The notes under the pieces are model-generated. The model was not told where the DNA came from, did no database searches, and saw only the letters and a list, made by a program, of their open reading frames with translations. A stretch of DNA of 64,000 nt from DATHSY01 sp046729855 (GTDB lineage: Bacteria > Actinomycetota > UBA4738 > HRBIN12). Position 1 is the stretch's first letter, and each line of letters opens with the position of its first letter. The translations under genes and the position numbers were made by a program. The stretch lies in NCBI GenBank assembly GCA_046729855.1, contig JBKPHM010000012.1:48289-112288 (forward strand), read 5' to 3'. Of the stretch, positions 42,248 to 51,200 are shown in pieces.

Positions 42248-43029
42248 TGGCGGCGACCGGGACCGAGGTCGCGTACACGAAGAACGAGATCATGATCGCG
42301 GCGAGCGCGCGCCAGCTCGCGGGAGAGCGCAACTGCTTCGTCGGGATCGGGCTGCCGAACATCGTCTGCAACCTTGCCCAGCGGACGGTCGCGCCGGACC
42401 TCCAGCTCGTGTACGAGGCCGGCGTGTTCGGCGCCCGGCCGGCACGGCTGCCGCTATCGATCGGAGACCCGACGCTGGTGACCGGCTCGACGGCGGTGAC
42501 GTCCATGTTCGAGCTGTTCGCGTTCTACCTCCAGGCCGGCTTGATCGACGTCGCCTTCCTCGGTGGCGCGCAGATCGACCGATACGGCAACCTCAACACC
42601 ACCGTGATCGGGTCGTACGAACGGCCGAAGGTCCGGCTGCCGGGCTCGGGCGGCGCCTGCGAGATCGCGATCAATGCCCGCAAGGTGATGGTGATCATGC
42701 GGCAGGCGCGGCGCTCGTTCGTCGAGGAGCTGGACTTCCGAACCTCGCCGGGCCACAGCGGCGACCCGGCGCACGACCGAGCGCGGGGGTGGTTCGGGAG
42801 CGGCCCCACCTCGGTCGTGACCGACCTCGGGACCTACACGTTCGACGAGGAGACGGGCGAGATGACCCTCCGCACGCTGCACCCCGGCGTCACGCTCGAC
42901 CAGGTCCGCGACAACACGGGGTGGGAGCCGAGGATCGCAGACGACATCGGCGAGACGCCGCCGCCGACGCCGGACGAGCTCCGGTTGATCCGCGAGGAGC
43001 TCGACCCGCAGGGCGTTCACGCGAACTAG
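42247..43029 (+). CDS. CoA-transferase subunit B (glutaconate/IpdB-like)
   Basis: This 260-residue protein is the beta partner of the preceding subunit. It has GERNCFVGIGLPNIVCNLAQ, the catalytic-glutamate region LVYEAGVFGARP, GLIDVAFLGGAQIDRYGNLNTTVIG (in part) and LPGSGGACEIAINARKVMVIM. The glutamate in YEAG would carry CoA if this is a transferase; IpdB-type hydrolases use the same fold. The ATG shares a base with the subunit A stop (TGATG). The acid substrate is unknown; with Kal-type and aminotransferase genes in the window, a short-chain amino-acid-derived acid is plausible. Confidence 0.88.
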   Translation: MAATGTEVAYTKNEIMIAASARQLAGERNCFVGIGLPNIVCNLAQRTVAPDLQLVYEAGVFGARPARLPLSIGDPTLVTGSTAVTSMFELFAFYLQAGLIDVAFLGGAQIDRYGNLNTTVIGSYERPKVRLPGSGGACEIAINARKVMVIMRQARRSFVEELDFRTSPGHSGDPAHDRARGWFGSGPTSVVTDLGTYTFDEETGEMTLRTLHPGVTLDQVRDNTGWEPRIADDIGETPPPTPDELRLIREELDPQGVHAN

Positions 43030-43034
43030 GCGCG

Positions 43035-43742
43035 ATGGCCGACCATCACATCGTCGCGATGGGAGGCGGCGGGTTCTCGGACGACGACCCGATCATCGAC
43101 GGGTTCGTCCTCGAGCTCACCGGGAAGGAGCGACCGCGGGTGTGCTTCGTGCCCACCGCGAGCGGCGACGCGGCGACGTATATCGAGCGGTTCTACACCG
43201 CGTTCACCCGCCGTCCGTGCGAGCCGTCGCACCTGTCGCTCTTCCAGCCGCCGTACCCCGCGATCGCCGAGCACCTGCTCGTGCAGGACGTCATCTACGT
43301 CGGCGGTGGCGCAACGGCGAACATGCTCGCGGTGTGGCGGATCCACGGCGTCGACGAGGTCCTCCGGCGCGCGTGGGAGCGCGGCGTGATCCTGTGCGGC
43401 GTGTCGGCCGGCGGGATCTGCTGGTTCGAGGCGGGCGTGACCGACTCGCTCGGTCCCGACCTCGCTCCGATGCACGGCGGGCTCGGGCTGCTGGCCGGGA
43501 GCTTCTGTCCGCACTACGACGGCGAGCCGGGCCGCCGTCCGGCGTTCCACCGCTTCGTGCGCGAGGGCACGCTGCCGCCGGGGCTCGCGGTGGACGACGG
43601 CGTAGCTGCGCACTTCGTCGGAACCGAAGTGCGGACGGTCGTCGCGAACCGCCGCGGGATCGCTGCGCATCGTGTCGAGGTGCGCGACGGGGAGGTCGTC
43701 GAGACCAGGATCGAGCCCCGGGTGCTCGCAGGCACCGCGTAG
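43035..43742 (+). CDS. Peptidase E-like (S51) serine peptidase
   Basis: This 235-residue protein is of the S51 family (dipeptidase E/cyanophycinase group). It has HIVAMGGGGFSDDD, VCFVPTASGDAATYIERFY, DVIYVGGGATANMLAVWR and the nucleophile elbow CGVSAGGICWFE with the active serine. The later GLLAGSFCPHYDGE supplies the histidine region. PepE cleaves Asp-X dipeptides; relatives act on other acidic peptides. It starts 5 bp after the CoA-transferase, in the same operon. Confidence 0.88.
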   Translation: MADHHIVAMGGGGFSDDDPIIDGFVLELTGKERPRVCFVPTASGDAATYIERFYTAFTRRPCEPSHLSLFQPPYPAIAEHLLVQDVIYVGGGATANMLAVWRIHGVDEVLRRAWERGVILCGVSAGGICWFEAGVTDSLGPDLAPMHGGLGLLAGSFCPHYDGEPGRRPAFHRFVREGTLPPGLAVDDGVAAHFVGTEVRTVVANRRGIAAHRVEVRDGEVVETRIEPRVLAGTA

Positions 43743-43783
43743 ACTCGCGGACGACCGCCAGGAGTCGAGGCAGGAGCCGACGC

Positions 43784-45091
43784 ATGGGCCACGTGTTCCA
43801 TCGGGTGTTGACGAGGTCGCTCCCGACCGCGGTCGGGGCGGAGGGCGTCTGGATCGAAGACGCTGCGGGCCGGCGGTACCTCGACGCCGCCGGTGGGGCG
43901 ATCGTCGTCAACGTCGGGCATGGCGACCGGTCGGTCCTTGCGGCGATGCACGAGCAAGCGTCGCGGGTGCAGTACGTCCACGGGACGATGTTCACAACCG
44001 ACGCACTGGAGTCCTACGCGGACGAGCTCGCGCCGCTTCTGCCGATGGACGGCGCGCGGATCTATCCCGTGAGCGGCGGGAGCGAGGCCGTCGAGACGGC
44101 GCTGAAATTGGCGCGTGCGTACCACCTGGCGCGCGGCGAGGACCGGACCGTCGTGATCGGTCGGGCGTCCTCGTACCACGGCAACACGCTGGGAGCCCTC
44201 GACGCCGGCGGCAAGCGAACGCTGCAGGCGCCGTACTTCCCGTGGCTCGGCCGGTTCGCGCACGTTCCCGCGGCCTACGAGTACCGCTGTGAGAACCCGG
44301 CGCACCCCGGCGGATGCGGTGACTGGCATGCGGAGCGGCTCGAGGCCGAGATCGTGCGGGTCGGCCCCGGACGCGTCGCGGCGTTCATCGCCGAGCCGAT
44401 CGGGGGCGCGACGCTGGCGGCCGCCGTCCCGAGCGACGACTACTGGCCGGCGATCGAGGAGGTCTGCCGACGGCATGCCGTGCTTCTGATCGCGGACGAG
44501 GTCATGACCGGCTTTGGGCGCACCGGCCGCTGGTTCGGTTGCGAGCACTGGGGCGTCCGGCCGGACATCCTGACGGCCGGCAAGGGCTCCACCAGCGGGT
44601 ATTGGCCGTTCGGGTTCGCGGCCTGCAGCGGCGCGGTGTTCGAGACCGTGAAGCCGACGGGGTTCGTCCACGGCTTCACGTGGTCGCACAACGGCGTCGG
44701 CGCCGCCGTCGCCCACGCCGTCCTACGCAAGCTCCGGGAGGACGCCCTCGTCGAGGCCAGCCGGGTCGGGGGCGAGCGGCTCTTGAAGGAACTGTCGTCC
44801 GCGCTCGCCGACAGCGCGATCGTTGGGGACGTGCGCGGGATCGGGCTGATGATCGGGATCGAGGCGGTAGCCGACCGGACCAAGAAGCAGCCGTTCGCGC
44901 GTTCGGAGCAGGTGACCGAGCGAATCGTCGGCGCGGCCCGCGAGCAGGGGCTGCTGCTGTACTCGAGCACGGGGCACGTCGACGGACGCGACGGCGACCT
45001 CGTGATGCTCGGGCCGCCGTTCACGATCTCGGACGACGAGACGGGCCTCGCCGTCGAGCGGACGCAGGCGGCGATCGCGACGGTCGGATGA
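43784..45091 (+). CDS. Class III aminotransferase of unknown specificity
   Basis: This 435-residue omega-aminotransferase-type PLP enzyme has YLDAAGGAIVVNVGHGDRSV, VSGGSEAVETALKLARAYHLARG, ASSYHGNTLGALDAGG, LIADEVMTGFGRTGRWFGCEHWGVRPD (in part) and the PLP lysine in ILTAGKGSTSGYWPFG. The YEYRCENPAHPGGCGDWHA insert is typical of a group usually labelled aspartate aminotransferase family protein. A TAGACT box (43740-43745) lies upstream. Its stop overlaps the AcuC-like start (ATGA). Confidence 0.87.
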   Translation: MGHVFHRVLTRSLPTAVGAEGVWIEDAAGRRYLDAAGGAIVVNVGHGDRSVLAAMHEQASRVQYVHGTMFTTDALESYADELAPLLPMDGARIYPVSGGSEAVETALKLARAYHLARGEDRTVVIGRASSYHGNTLGALDAGGKRTLQAPYFPWLGRFAHVPAAYEYRCENPAHPGGCGDWHAERLEAEIVRVGPGRVAAFIAEPIGGATLAAAVPSDDYWPAIEEVCRRHAVLLIADEVMTGFGRTGRWFGCEHWGVRPDILTAGKGSTSGYWPFGFAACSGAVFETVKPTGFVHGFTWSHNGVGAAVAHAVLRKLREDALVEASRVGGERLLKELSSALADSAIVGDVRGIGLMIGIEAVADRTKKQPFARSEQVTERIVGAAREQGLLLYSSTGHVDGRDGDLVMLGPPFTISDDETGLAVERTQAAIATVG

Positions 45092-46236
45092 GCGGCCGGG
45101 CGGGGCTGGTGCTCTGCCCGGAGGCGAAGATCTATGACCACGGGCCGGCGCACCCGCTCAGGCCACAGCGCGTGCTGCTCACGTGGGACCTGATCACGAA
45201 GTCTGGCCTCCTCGAGCGTCCGAACGTCGAGACGCTCACCTGCCGGATCGCGACGGACGAGGAGATCGGGCTCGTGCACACCCAGGCGTTCATCGAGGCG
45301 ACCCGTCGTGCCGGCGACGGCGAACGAGGCGACTGGGCGCGATTCGGCTACGGGCCCGGGGACAACCCGATCTTCCCGCGGATGCACGAGGCAGGTGCGC
45401 TTGTCGTCGGCGCGTCGCTCGTCGCCGCCGACGCGGTCCTGAGCGGCCGGGTCGCGCACGCGTTCAACGCCCCGGGCGGGCTGCACCACGCGATGGCGTC
45501 GCGGGCATCCGGGTTCTGCGTGTACGACGACCCGGCCGTCGCGATCGCGTGGCTGCTCCGGAACGGCATCGAGCGCGTGGCGTACGTCGACGTGGACGTG
45601 CACCACGGCGACGGCCCGCAGTCCGTGTTCTACGAGGAGCCGCGCGTCCTGACGATCTCGATCCATGAGTCGGGCGAATACCTGTTCCCCGGCACGGGGT
45701 TCGTCTGGGAGCGCGGCGCCGGGGAGGCGGAGGGGACGAAGGTGAACGTGCCGCTCCACCCGGGCACGGGCGACGCCGGGTGGTTGGACGCGTTCGGCGA
45801 GGTCGTGCCGCCGTTGCTCCGGTCGTGGAGACCCGACGTCCTGGTGACGCAGCTGGGCTGCGACACGCACCACTCGGATCCGCTCGCGCACCTGCGCCTC
45901 ACGACCCGCGCGTACCGTGAAGCGGCGAAACGGTTGCACGACCTGGCGCACGAGACGGCCGGGGGCCGGTGGATCGCGACCGGCGGCGGCGGGTACCAAT
46001 GGGCGCGGGTCGTGCCGAGGGCGTGGACGCTGTACTTCGCCGAGATGTGCGAGACCGAGCTCCCCGACGACCTCCCCGAGTCGTGGATCGAGCACGCCGA
46101 ATTCCAGCTGCGCGCGTCCGTCCCGACGACGTTTTCGGAGGACGGGCTGGACGAGCCGGAGGTGGACTCCGAAGCGCGTGTGATCGCCGGCGAGGTTCGG
46201 CGAGCGGTGTTCCCGGCTCTGGGGATCGAGAGGTGA
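45088..46236 (+). CDS. Histone deacetylase superfamily protein (AcuC/acetylpolyamine amidohydrolase-like)
   Basis: This 382-residue zinc deacetylase-fold protein has HPLRPQRVLLTWDLI, the catalytic HH dyad in PGGLHHAMASRASGFCVYDD, the zinc ligands in VAYVDVDVHHGDG (D and H), LGCDTHHSDPLAHL (D) and a C-terminal ATGGGGYQW. The set is complete, so it should be an active deacetylase. The AcuC label is by similarity; in an amine-catabolism operon an acetylpolyamine or acetyl-amine substrate is plausible. It is coupled on both sides by 4-bp overlaps. Confidence 0.9.
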   Translation: MSGRAGLVLCPEAKIYDHGPAHPLRPQRVLLTWDLITKSGLLERPNVETLTCRIATDEEIGLVHTQAFIEATRRAGDGERGDWARFGYGPGDNPIFPRMHEAGALVVGASLVAADAVLSGRVAHAFNAPGGLHHAMASRASGFCVYDDPAVAIAWLLRNGIERVAYVDVDVHHGDGPQSVFYEEPRVLTISIHESGEYLFPGTGFVWERGAGEAEGTKVNVPLHPGTGDAGWLDAFGEVVPPLLRSWRPDVLVTQLGCDTHHSDPLAHLRLTTRAYREAAKRLHDLAHETAGGRWIATGGGGYQWARVVPRAWTLYFAEMCETELPDDLPESWIEHAEFQLRASVPTTFSEDGLDEPEVDSEARVIAGEVRRAVFPALGIER

Positions 46237-47654
46237 CGGGTCGGCGCGTCAAGCTGATCTGCACGCTCGGCCCCGCCACCGCAGGTGAGAAGGCCGTGCG
46301 CGCCCTCGCCGACGCCGGAACGGACGTCTTCCGGGTGAACCTCTCCCACGGGACGGCCGAGGCGCACGCGGCGCTCGTCGCCGACGTCCGCGCGGCCGCG
46401 CGGCACCTGGGCCGAGAGGTCGCCGTGATGGCCGACCTGCCCGGGCCCAAGATCCGGCTCGGCGAGCTCCCGGAGGACGGCGTCCGGCTGCAGCCCGGAT
46501 CGACCTTCGAGCTGCGTGCCGCCCCCGGACCGGGCGACGCGACCGGCGCGCCGACGACCTACCCGGGCCTGGCCTCGGACGTCCGGGTCGGCGACCGCGT
46601 CCTGCTGGCCGATGGGGCCGCGGAGCTCGTGGTCCGCGCGCTGAGGGACGGGACGGTCGTCTCCGAGGTGATCCGCGGCGGGCGGATCCGGTCCCGTGCT
46701 GGCGTGAACGTGCCGGCCGAGCGTCTGGGGCTGCCCGCGATCACACCGCGGGATCGCGAGGCGCTCGCACACGCGCAAGACCTGGAGGTCGATCTGGTCG
46801 CCCAGTCGTTCGTCAGGTCATCGCCGGACGTGATCGAGCTGCGGGCGTTGATTGGTGAACGGACGCTGCCGATCGTCGCGAAGATCGAGACCCGCCCCGC
46901 GGTCGACTCGATCTCGGCGGTGCTCGGCGAGGTCGACGCGATCATGGTCGCGCGCGGCGACCTCGGCGTGGAGCTGCCGATGGAGGAGATCCCCGTCCTG
47001 CAGAAGGAGCTCCTGTGGGCCGCCCGCACGGCCGGCAAGCCGGCGATCGTCGCGACGCAGATGCTCGAGTCGATGGTGCACGCGCCCCGGCCGACGCGTG
47101 CGGAGGCGAGCGACGTCGCGAACGCGGTGCTCGACGGCGCCGACGCGATCATGCTGTCGGCCGAGACGGCGATCGGGGAGTTCCCGATCGAGGCTGCCAG
47201 CGCGGCCGCGTCGATCGCCGAGGTGGCGGAACGCCGGGCCGAGCGCTTCCGATCACCCGGCCCGCAGTGCTCGCACGACGACGAGGCCTCGGCCGTCGCC
47301 CATGCCGCGGCGGAGATCGCGAACTCCGACCCGACCATCGCGGCCATCGCCTGCTACACCGGTACCGGCCGAACCGCCGGGCTGCTCTCGGCCGAACGCG
47401 CCTCGGTGCCGATCTACGCGTTCGTCCCCGACGCGGCGATCGGCCGGCGGCTGGCGCTGCGATGGGGCGTCACGGCGCTAGCGTCGCGCAGCCCCTCCGA
47501 CACCGACGAGATGATCACGCTGATGGACGAGGGTCTGCGCGAACGCGACCTCGTCGCCGAGGGACGTTCGGTGGTGCTTGCGGCGTCGTCCCCGGCCGGC
47601 AAGGGCCACACGAACATGCTCAAGGTCCACCAGGTAGGCGAGGCGGCGGGCTAG
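46233..47654 (+). CDS. pyk: Pyruvate kinase
   Basis: This 473-residue glycolytic enzyme converts phosphoenolpyruvate and ADP to pyruvate and ATP. Signatures are KLICTLGPAT, FRVNLSHGT, MADLPGPKIRLGEL, the active-site IVAKIETRPAVDSI, IMVARGDLGVELPMEEIPVLQKELL (in part), ATQMLESMVHAPRPTRAEASDVANAVLDG (in part) and LSAETAIGEFP. The C-terminal domain is complete. The GTG at 46233 overlaps the deacetylase stop. It closes the operon that begins with P5CDH; a core glycolytic gene there is unusual. Confidence 0.96.
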   Translation: MTGRRVKLICTLGPATAGEKAVRALADAGTDVFRVNLSHGTAEAHAALVADVRAAARHLGREVAVMADLPGPKIRLGELPEDGVRLQPGSTFELRAAPGPGDATGAPTTYPGLASDVRVGDRVLLADGAAELVVRALRDGTVVSEVIRGGRIRSRAGVNVPAERLGLPAITPRDREALAHAQDLEVDLVAQSFVRSSPDVIELRALIGERTLPIVAKIETRPAVDSISAVLGEVDAIMVARGDLGVELPMEEIPVLQKELLWAARTAGKPAIVATQMLESMVHAPRPTRAEASDVANAVLDGADAIMLSAETAIGEFPIEAASAAASIAEVAERRAERFRSPGPQCSHDDEASAVAHAAAEIANSDPTIAAIACYTGTGRTAGLLSAERASVPIYAFVPDAAIGRRLALRWGVTALASRSPSDTDEMITLMDEGLRERDLVAEGRSVVLAASSPAGKGHTNMLKVHQVGEAAG

Positions 47655-47714
47655 CAGCGAACGAGCTGCCTCATGACCGCTGGTTCGATCTCGAGCTGGA
47701 GATCTCGGGGAACC

Positions 47715-47759
47715 GACCCCGAGCCCCAGCGCGGCACAGGGCGTTCACGCCTCGGGGTC
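47715..47759. terminator. Inverted repeat between convergent pyk and SGNH genes
   Basis: GACCCCGAG (47715-47723) pairs with CTCGGGGTC (47751-47759). A smaller hairpin, GATCTC/GAGATC, precedes it. No U-tract is present. This may be a bidirectional terminator in the 103-bp convergent gap. Confidence 0.4.
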
Positions 47760-48483
47760 AACGCCCATCGGTCTCGGCCAGGACCTGGGCGAAGCGTTCG
47801 GCGACCTCTCGGTAGCCGCGCGTGCTGGGGTGGAAGCCGTCGTCGCTGATCCACGCGGGGTGGTCGACCGGCACCTGGCCGATGGCGTGGAGGTCAACGA
47901 CCGTCGCGTCGGCGGCCTGAGCGGCGTGCTCGATTGCCTCGTTGTACGCCTCGACCGCGAAGCGGACGAGGGCCGGCGGCGGCACGAACCCGGGGAACGG
48001 GCACGGGAGCTCTGGCCCGGGCGATAGGCACGCGCGGTAGGCGGGCAGCTCGTCGAGCATCGGCGTGTTCGCGACGAGGATCTCGTCAGCGCCGGCGCGC
48101 CGGAGCGCGGTCAGCAGGTGCCGGAGCCGGTCCTCGTACACGGTTGGGAGCACCGCGTGGGTCAGGTCGTTCACGTTGAGCCAGACGGTCGCGATCGTCG
48201 GGCGGAGCTCGACCGCCTCCGGCAGTTCCTCCCGGATCGCCTGCTCGGTGGTCGCTCCCGAGATCCCGAGGTTGTGGTACTCGGCCTGTGGCGGCAGTGC
48301 GATCCGCCGGAACACGGCAGGCCACGCGTCCCCGCGCGGATCTTCGGCGCCGACGCCGACGGTGTCGCTGGCTCCGATCGCGACGTACACGACGCGCTCG
48401 GAGGACGCGTCCCGCGTCGCAGCGGTGCAGCCCGGCCCCAGTGCGAACAGCAATACCCCGGCGACGACTGAGCGGGCGCGCAT
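47758..48483 (-). CDS. Secreted SGNH/GDSL hydrolase (probable lipoprotein)
   Basis: This 241-residue esterase-like protein has the GDSL block VYVAIGASDTVGVGAED, where serine is the nucleophile. NLGISGATTEQ (glycine block), VWLNVNDLTH (Asn block) and the C-terminal DGFHPSTRGY (Asp-His) complete the SGNH set. The N terminus RARSVVAGVLLFALGPGC looks like a lipoprotein signal, though the lipobox (GPGC) is weak. I chose the ATG at 48483 because the longer frame lacks a signal peptide. Substrate unknown. Confidence 0.85.
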   Translation of the reverse strand: MRARSVVAGVLLFALGPGCTAATRDASSERVVYVAIGASDTVGVGAEDPRGDAWPAVFRRIALPPQAEYHNLGISGATTEQAIREELPEAVELRPTIATVWLNVNDLTHAVLPTVYEDRLRHLLTALRRAGADEILVANTPMLDELPAYRACLSPGPELPCPFPGFVPPPALVRFAVEAYNEAIEHAAQAADATVVDLHAIGQVPVDHPAWISDDGFHPSTRGYREVAERFAQVLAETDGR

Positions 48484-48488
48484 CCCGG

Positions 48489-49319
48489 TCAGTCTCCCAG
48501 AGGCCTCTCGGAACGATTCTCGTCGGTCTTCGGATCGACCGCCGGCGTGGCGCGGAGGCGTCGCGTGACGCGGCGCACGCCCCACCGATACAGCGGGGGC
48601 GTCAAGATCCGGAACGCCTCAAGCAGCGACACGCCGCGCGGGATGTTCACCTCGGGCGCGCGGTCGCGCTCGACGGCGCTCACGATCGCGCGCGCGACCG
48701 CATCGGCCTCCACCAGGAGGGTCTTGGGCGTGTGCTTCATCGGGAAGCCCTCTGTCCTCGCGAAGATCGGGTTCACTGACGTCACGAGGATCCCGCGCGG
48801 CTCGAGCTCGTAGGAAAGGGCCTCCGAGAAGGCGCGCACGGCGTGCTTCGTGGCGCTGTAGACGGCCGCGCCGGGAGTCGCGAAGTGACCTGCAAGCGAC
48901 GCGACGTTCACGATGTGGCCCCTCCCGCGTTCGAGCATCAGGTCGAGGAACAGCCGCGTGCACAGCATCACGCCCAGCGCGTTCACGTTGATCACCCGCT
49001 GGATCTGCTCGACGGAGAGATCGGCGAACCGTCCGCCGCCGGGGACCCCGGCGTTGTTCACGAGGACGTCGCAACGGCCGAACGCATCACGGACGGCGTC
49101 CCGGACGCGGCGCACGTCCTCCACGCTGGTCACGTCGCATCGGACCGGCGTGGCGCGCACACCCGGTCGCTGAAGCTCCGAAGCGATCCGCTCGAGACGG
49201 TCGAGCCGCCGCGCGGTCAGCACGACGTTCGCTCCCTCCGCGGCGAACCGGCGGGCGGTTAGCTCGCCGAATCCGGACGACGCGCCGGTGACCACGACGA
49301 CGGCGCCGCGAAGCTCCAA
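48489..49319 (-). CDS. Short-chain dehydrogenase/reductase
   Basis: This 276-residue classical SDR has the cofactor motif VVVTGASSGFGELTARRFA, LVNNAGVPGGG, catalytic serine in NVASLAGHFATPG and YSATK as the Tyr-Lys pair. The C-terminal RILTPPLYRWGVRRVTRRL suggests membrane association, as in some lipid-active SDRs. The start is TTG at 49319, 3 bp after the stop of the next SDR. An arginine after the first strand (ARRLDRL) suggests NADP(H). Substrate unknown. Confidence 0.9.
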   Translation of the reverse strand: MELRGAVVVVTGASSGFGELTARRFAAEGANVVLTARRLDRLERIASELQRPGVRATPVRCDVTSVEDVRRVRDAVRDAFGRCDVLVNNAGVPGGGRFADLSVEQIQRVINVNALGVMLCTRLFLDLMLERGRGHIVNVASLAGHFATPGAAVYSATKHAVRAFSEALSYELEPRGILVTSVNPIFARTEGFPMKHTPKTLLVEADAVARAIVSAVERDRAPEVNIPRGVSLLEAFRILTPPLYRWGVRRVTRRLRATPAVDPKTDENRSERPLGD

Positions 49320-49322
49320 CGG

Positions 49323-50099
49323 TCAGGTCTCCCGCGAACTCGTCACGGTCTGCCCACCGTCGACGACGAGCACGCTCCCGGTGACGAACGACGCCGCGGG
49401 CGAACACAGGTACAGCGCGGCGCTCGCGATCTCCTCCGATCGACCCCAGCGGCCCATCGGGACCTGGGCCAGGATCTGACGCTCGGCCTCGGGATCGTCG
49501 CGTTCAGCCTGGTTCATCGGCGTGTCGATCCAGCCGGGGGCGATCGCGTTCACCCGCACGCCGCGGTTCGCCCATTCCAAGGCGGCACTCTTCGTGAGGC
49601 TGACGACCGCCGCCTTGGCGGCGTTGTAGTAGGCGATCCGCGGTTCGACCATGAACGCGTCGATCGACGCGATGTTGCAGATCGCGCCCGACCTCTTGTC
49701 CAGCAGCACCGGTCCGGCGGCGCGCATCCCGAACACCACCGAGCGGAAGTTGATGTCGAAGTACCTGTCGAACCCGTCCGGTCGCGTCTCCAGGAACGTC
49801 GCGAGGAACGGCGCGGCGCCCGCGTTGTTCACCAGGACGTCCAGCGTTCCGAGCTCGTCCACTGTCCGTTCGACGAGCCGCCGGACGGGCCCCTCGTGCG
49901 ACACGTCCGTCGGGACGACCAGCGCGCGGCCGCCGGCCGAGGCGATCTCCGCGGCGCACGACTCGAGCTCGTCGACCGTTCGCGCCGCGATCGCGACCGC
50001 GGCGCCCGCCGCGGCGAACCGTCGCGCGATCGCGCGCCCGATCCCGCGGCCGGCACCTGTGACAATCGCGACCCGACCTTCGAGCGAGAACTCGTTCAC
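49323..50099 (-). CDS. Short-chain dehydrogenase (3-oxoacyl-reductase-like)
   Basis: This 258-residue classical SDR has VAIVTGAGRGIGRAIARRFAAAG (in part), LVNNAGAAPFLATF, the serine in CNIASIDAFM, YYNAAKAA as the Tyr-Lys pair, and GSVLVVDGGQT near the end, a FabG-like signature. GTG start at 50099 with GGGGGG upstream; it is divergent from the phosphatase-like gene and followed 3 bp later by the second SDR, so the pair is an operon. Substrate unknown. Confidence 0.9.
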   Translation of the reverse strand: MNEFSLEGRVAIVTGAGRGIGRAIARRFAAAGAAVAIAARTVDELESCAAEIASAGGRALVVPTDVSHEGPVRRLVERTVDELGTLDVLVNNAGAAPFLATFLETRPDGFDRYFDINFRSVVFGMRAAGPVLLDKRSGAICNIASIDAFMVEPRIAYYNAAKAAVVSLTKSAALEWANRGVRVNAIAPGWIDTPMNQAERDDPEAERQILAQVPMGRWGRSEEIASAALYLCSPAASFVTGSVLVVDGGQTVTSSRET

Positions 50100-50112
50100 G
50101 CGGGCCCCCCGA

Positions 50113-50118
50113 TACGAT
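50113..50118 (+). promoter_or_regulatory. -10 box of the 50127 gene
   Basis: TACGAT, 8 nt before the ATG at 50127; leaderless layout. Confidence 0.4.
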
Positions 50119-50126
50119 GGGTGACG

Positions 50127-50957
50127 ATGGACGTTATCGGATCCCATGCGGCGCAGCTCCCGGCGCTCGACGACCGGTGGGAGCCGGCACGGTACCGGCG
50201 GCACGAGCTCGTCGAAGGGCTGCTGGACGCGTCGATCGCCGGGCCGCAGGTGAGCCACCTGCTCGACAACGTCCTCCGGAACATCCGGCTGCTCACCGAG
50301 GGCGATCCCGACAAGCAGTTCGGACTGAGCGGCGTCGCGACCGCGTTCTCGCCGCGCGAGGTGCTCGAACTGGTCGCAGACGAGGCCGGGTTCGAGCCGG
50401 ACCACACCGCGACCCACGGGCCCGTCCCCGTCGACCCGGGGAACGTGCTCGATCGGTGCGAGGCGGTCGGCGAGCGTCTGGCGTTCGCGTGCCGGCGTGG
50501 GGAGCAGATGATCCTCGCGACCGGCCACCCGGTCGGCCTCGCCCACCTGTACGGCGAGGTCGGGCGGCAGCTCCGCGCGCGCGGCGTCGAGCTGTTGAAG
50601 CCGTACGAGGGCACCCGCTGGCGCGAGGCGGACCGCCATCACGCATGGCAGGTGCGGTACCTCAACGGTATCGCGATGCTGACCGACAAGATCTCCGCGC
50701 GACACACCCACAGCGGCGATCCGATGCGGCGGATGCTCGCCGAGGCCACACCCGATCTGGTCTTCGCGGATCACGGCTTCGCGGGCGTCGCGATCGAGGC
50801 CGGCATCGAGACGGTCTCGATCGCCGACGTGAACGACCCGGCGCTGGTCGTCGCGAGGGCGCAGGGGCGTGCCGGCACCGTGATCGTGATGGACGACAAC
50901 GTCCAGCCCGACACGTACTGGCCGTGCTTCCAGGCGATCGTCTCGCGTCTGCCCTGA
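50127..50957 (+). CDS. Phosphatase-like protein (actinobacterial family)
   Basis: This 276-residue protein resembles an actinobacterial family annotated as phosphatase. Characteristic are DPDKQFGLSG, ILATGHPVGLAHLYGEVGRQL, ARHTHSGDPMRRML and LVFADHGFAGVAIEAGIETVSIADVNDPAL (in part), with clustered His and Asp residues (ATGHP, RHTHSGD, ADHG) that could bind metal. No signal peptide. The biochemical activity is taken from the usual family label, not from a motif I can verify. Confidence 0.7.
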   Translation: MDVIGSHAAQLPALDDRWEPARYRRHELVEGLLDASIAGPQVSHLLDNVLRNIRLLTEGDPDKQFGLSGVATAFSPREVLELVADEAGFEPDHTATHGPVPVDPGNVLDRCEAVGERLAFACRRGEQMILATGHPVGLAHLYGEVGRQLRARGVELLKPYEGTRWREADRHHAWQVRYLNGIAMLTDKISARHTHSGDPMRRMLAEATPDLVFADHGFAGVAIEAGIETVSIADVNDPALVVARAQGRAGTVIVMDDNVQPDTYWPCFQAIVSRLP

Positions 50958-51015
50958 GCTGGCCCCGAGCCGTCATGAGCCGCGTCCAGGCCCGGCGGTA
51001 GGATGGTGGGCTCCA

Positions 51016-51138
51016 ATGAACCAGCGACCCATCCCAGAGGCTCGGTTCGAACGCGTGACCCGCGACGACCTGGTCGTCGCGAACGAGACCCTGTCCCTTC
51101 GTCGGCTGCGGGCGCGGGAGGGCCCGGGCAGCGGCTGA
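51016..51138 (+). CDS. Possible 40-aa leader ORF
   Basis: This 40-residue ORF (NQRPIPEARFERVTRDDLVVAN, in part, then RLRAREGPGSG) lies between a TAGGAT box (50999-51004) and the Clp1-like gene. Its ATG has no clear ribosome-binding site and its composition is unremarkable. It might be an upstream coding leader or simply part of the untranslated region. Confidence 0.3.
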   Translation: MNQRPIPEARFERVTRDDLVVANETLSLRRLRAREGPGSG

Positions 51139-51200
51139 CCGATCCGCACACACGTCGATACCGGCCTCCGGCCAGGGGTGAACCCCACGCGGGAGGCGAA

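Noticed and set aside
41324..43029. Calling the CoA-transferase pair IpdAB (sterol ring hydrolase)
   Set aside because: Fold similarity only; no other sterol-degradation genes are in the window and the pair sits in an amine/amino-acid operon.
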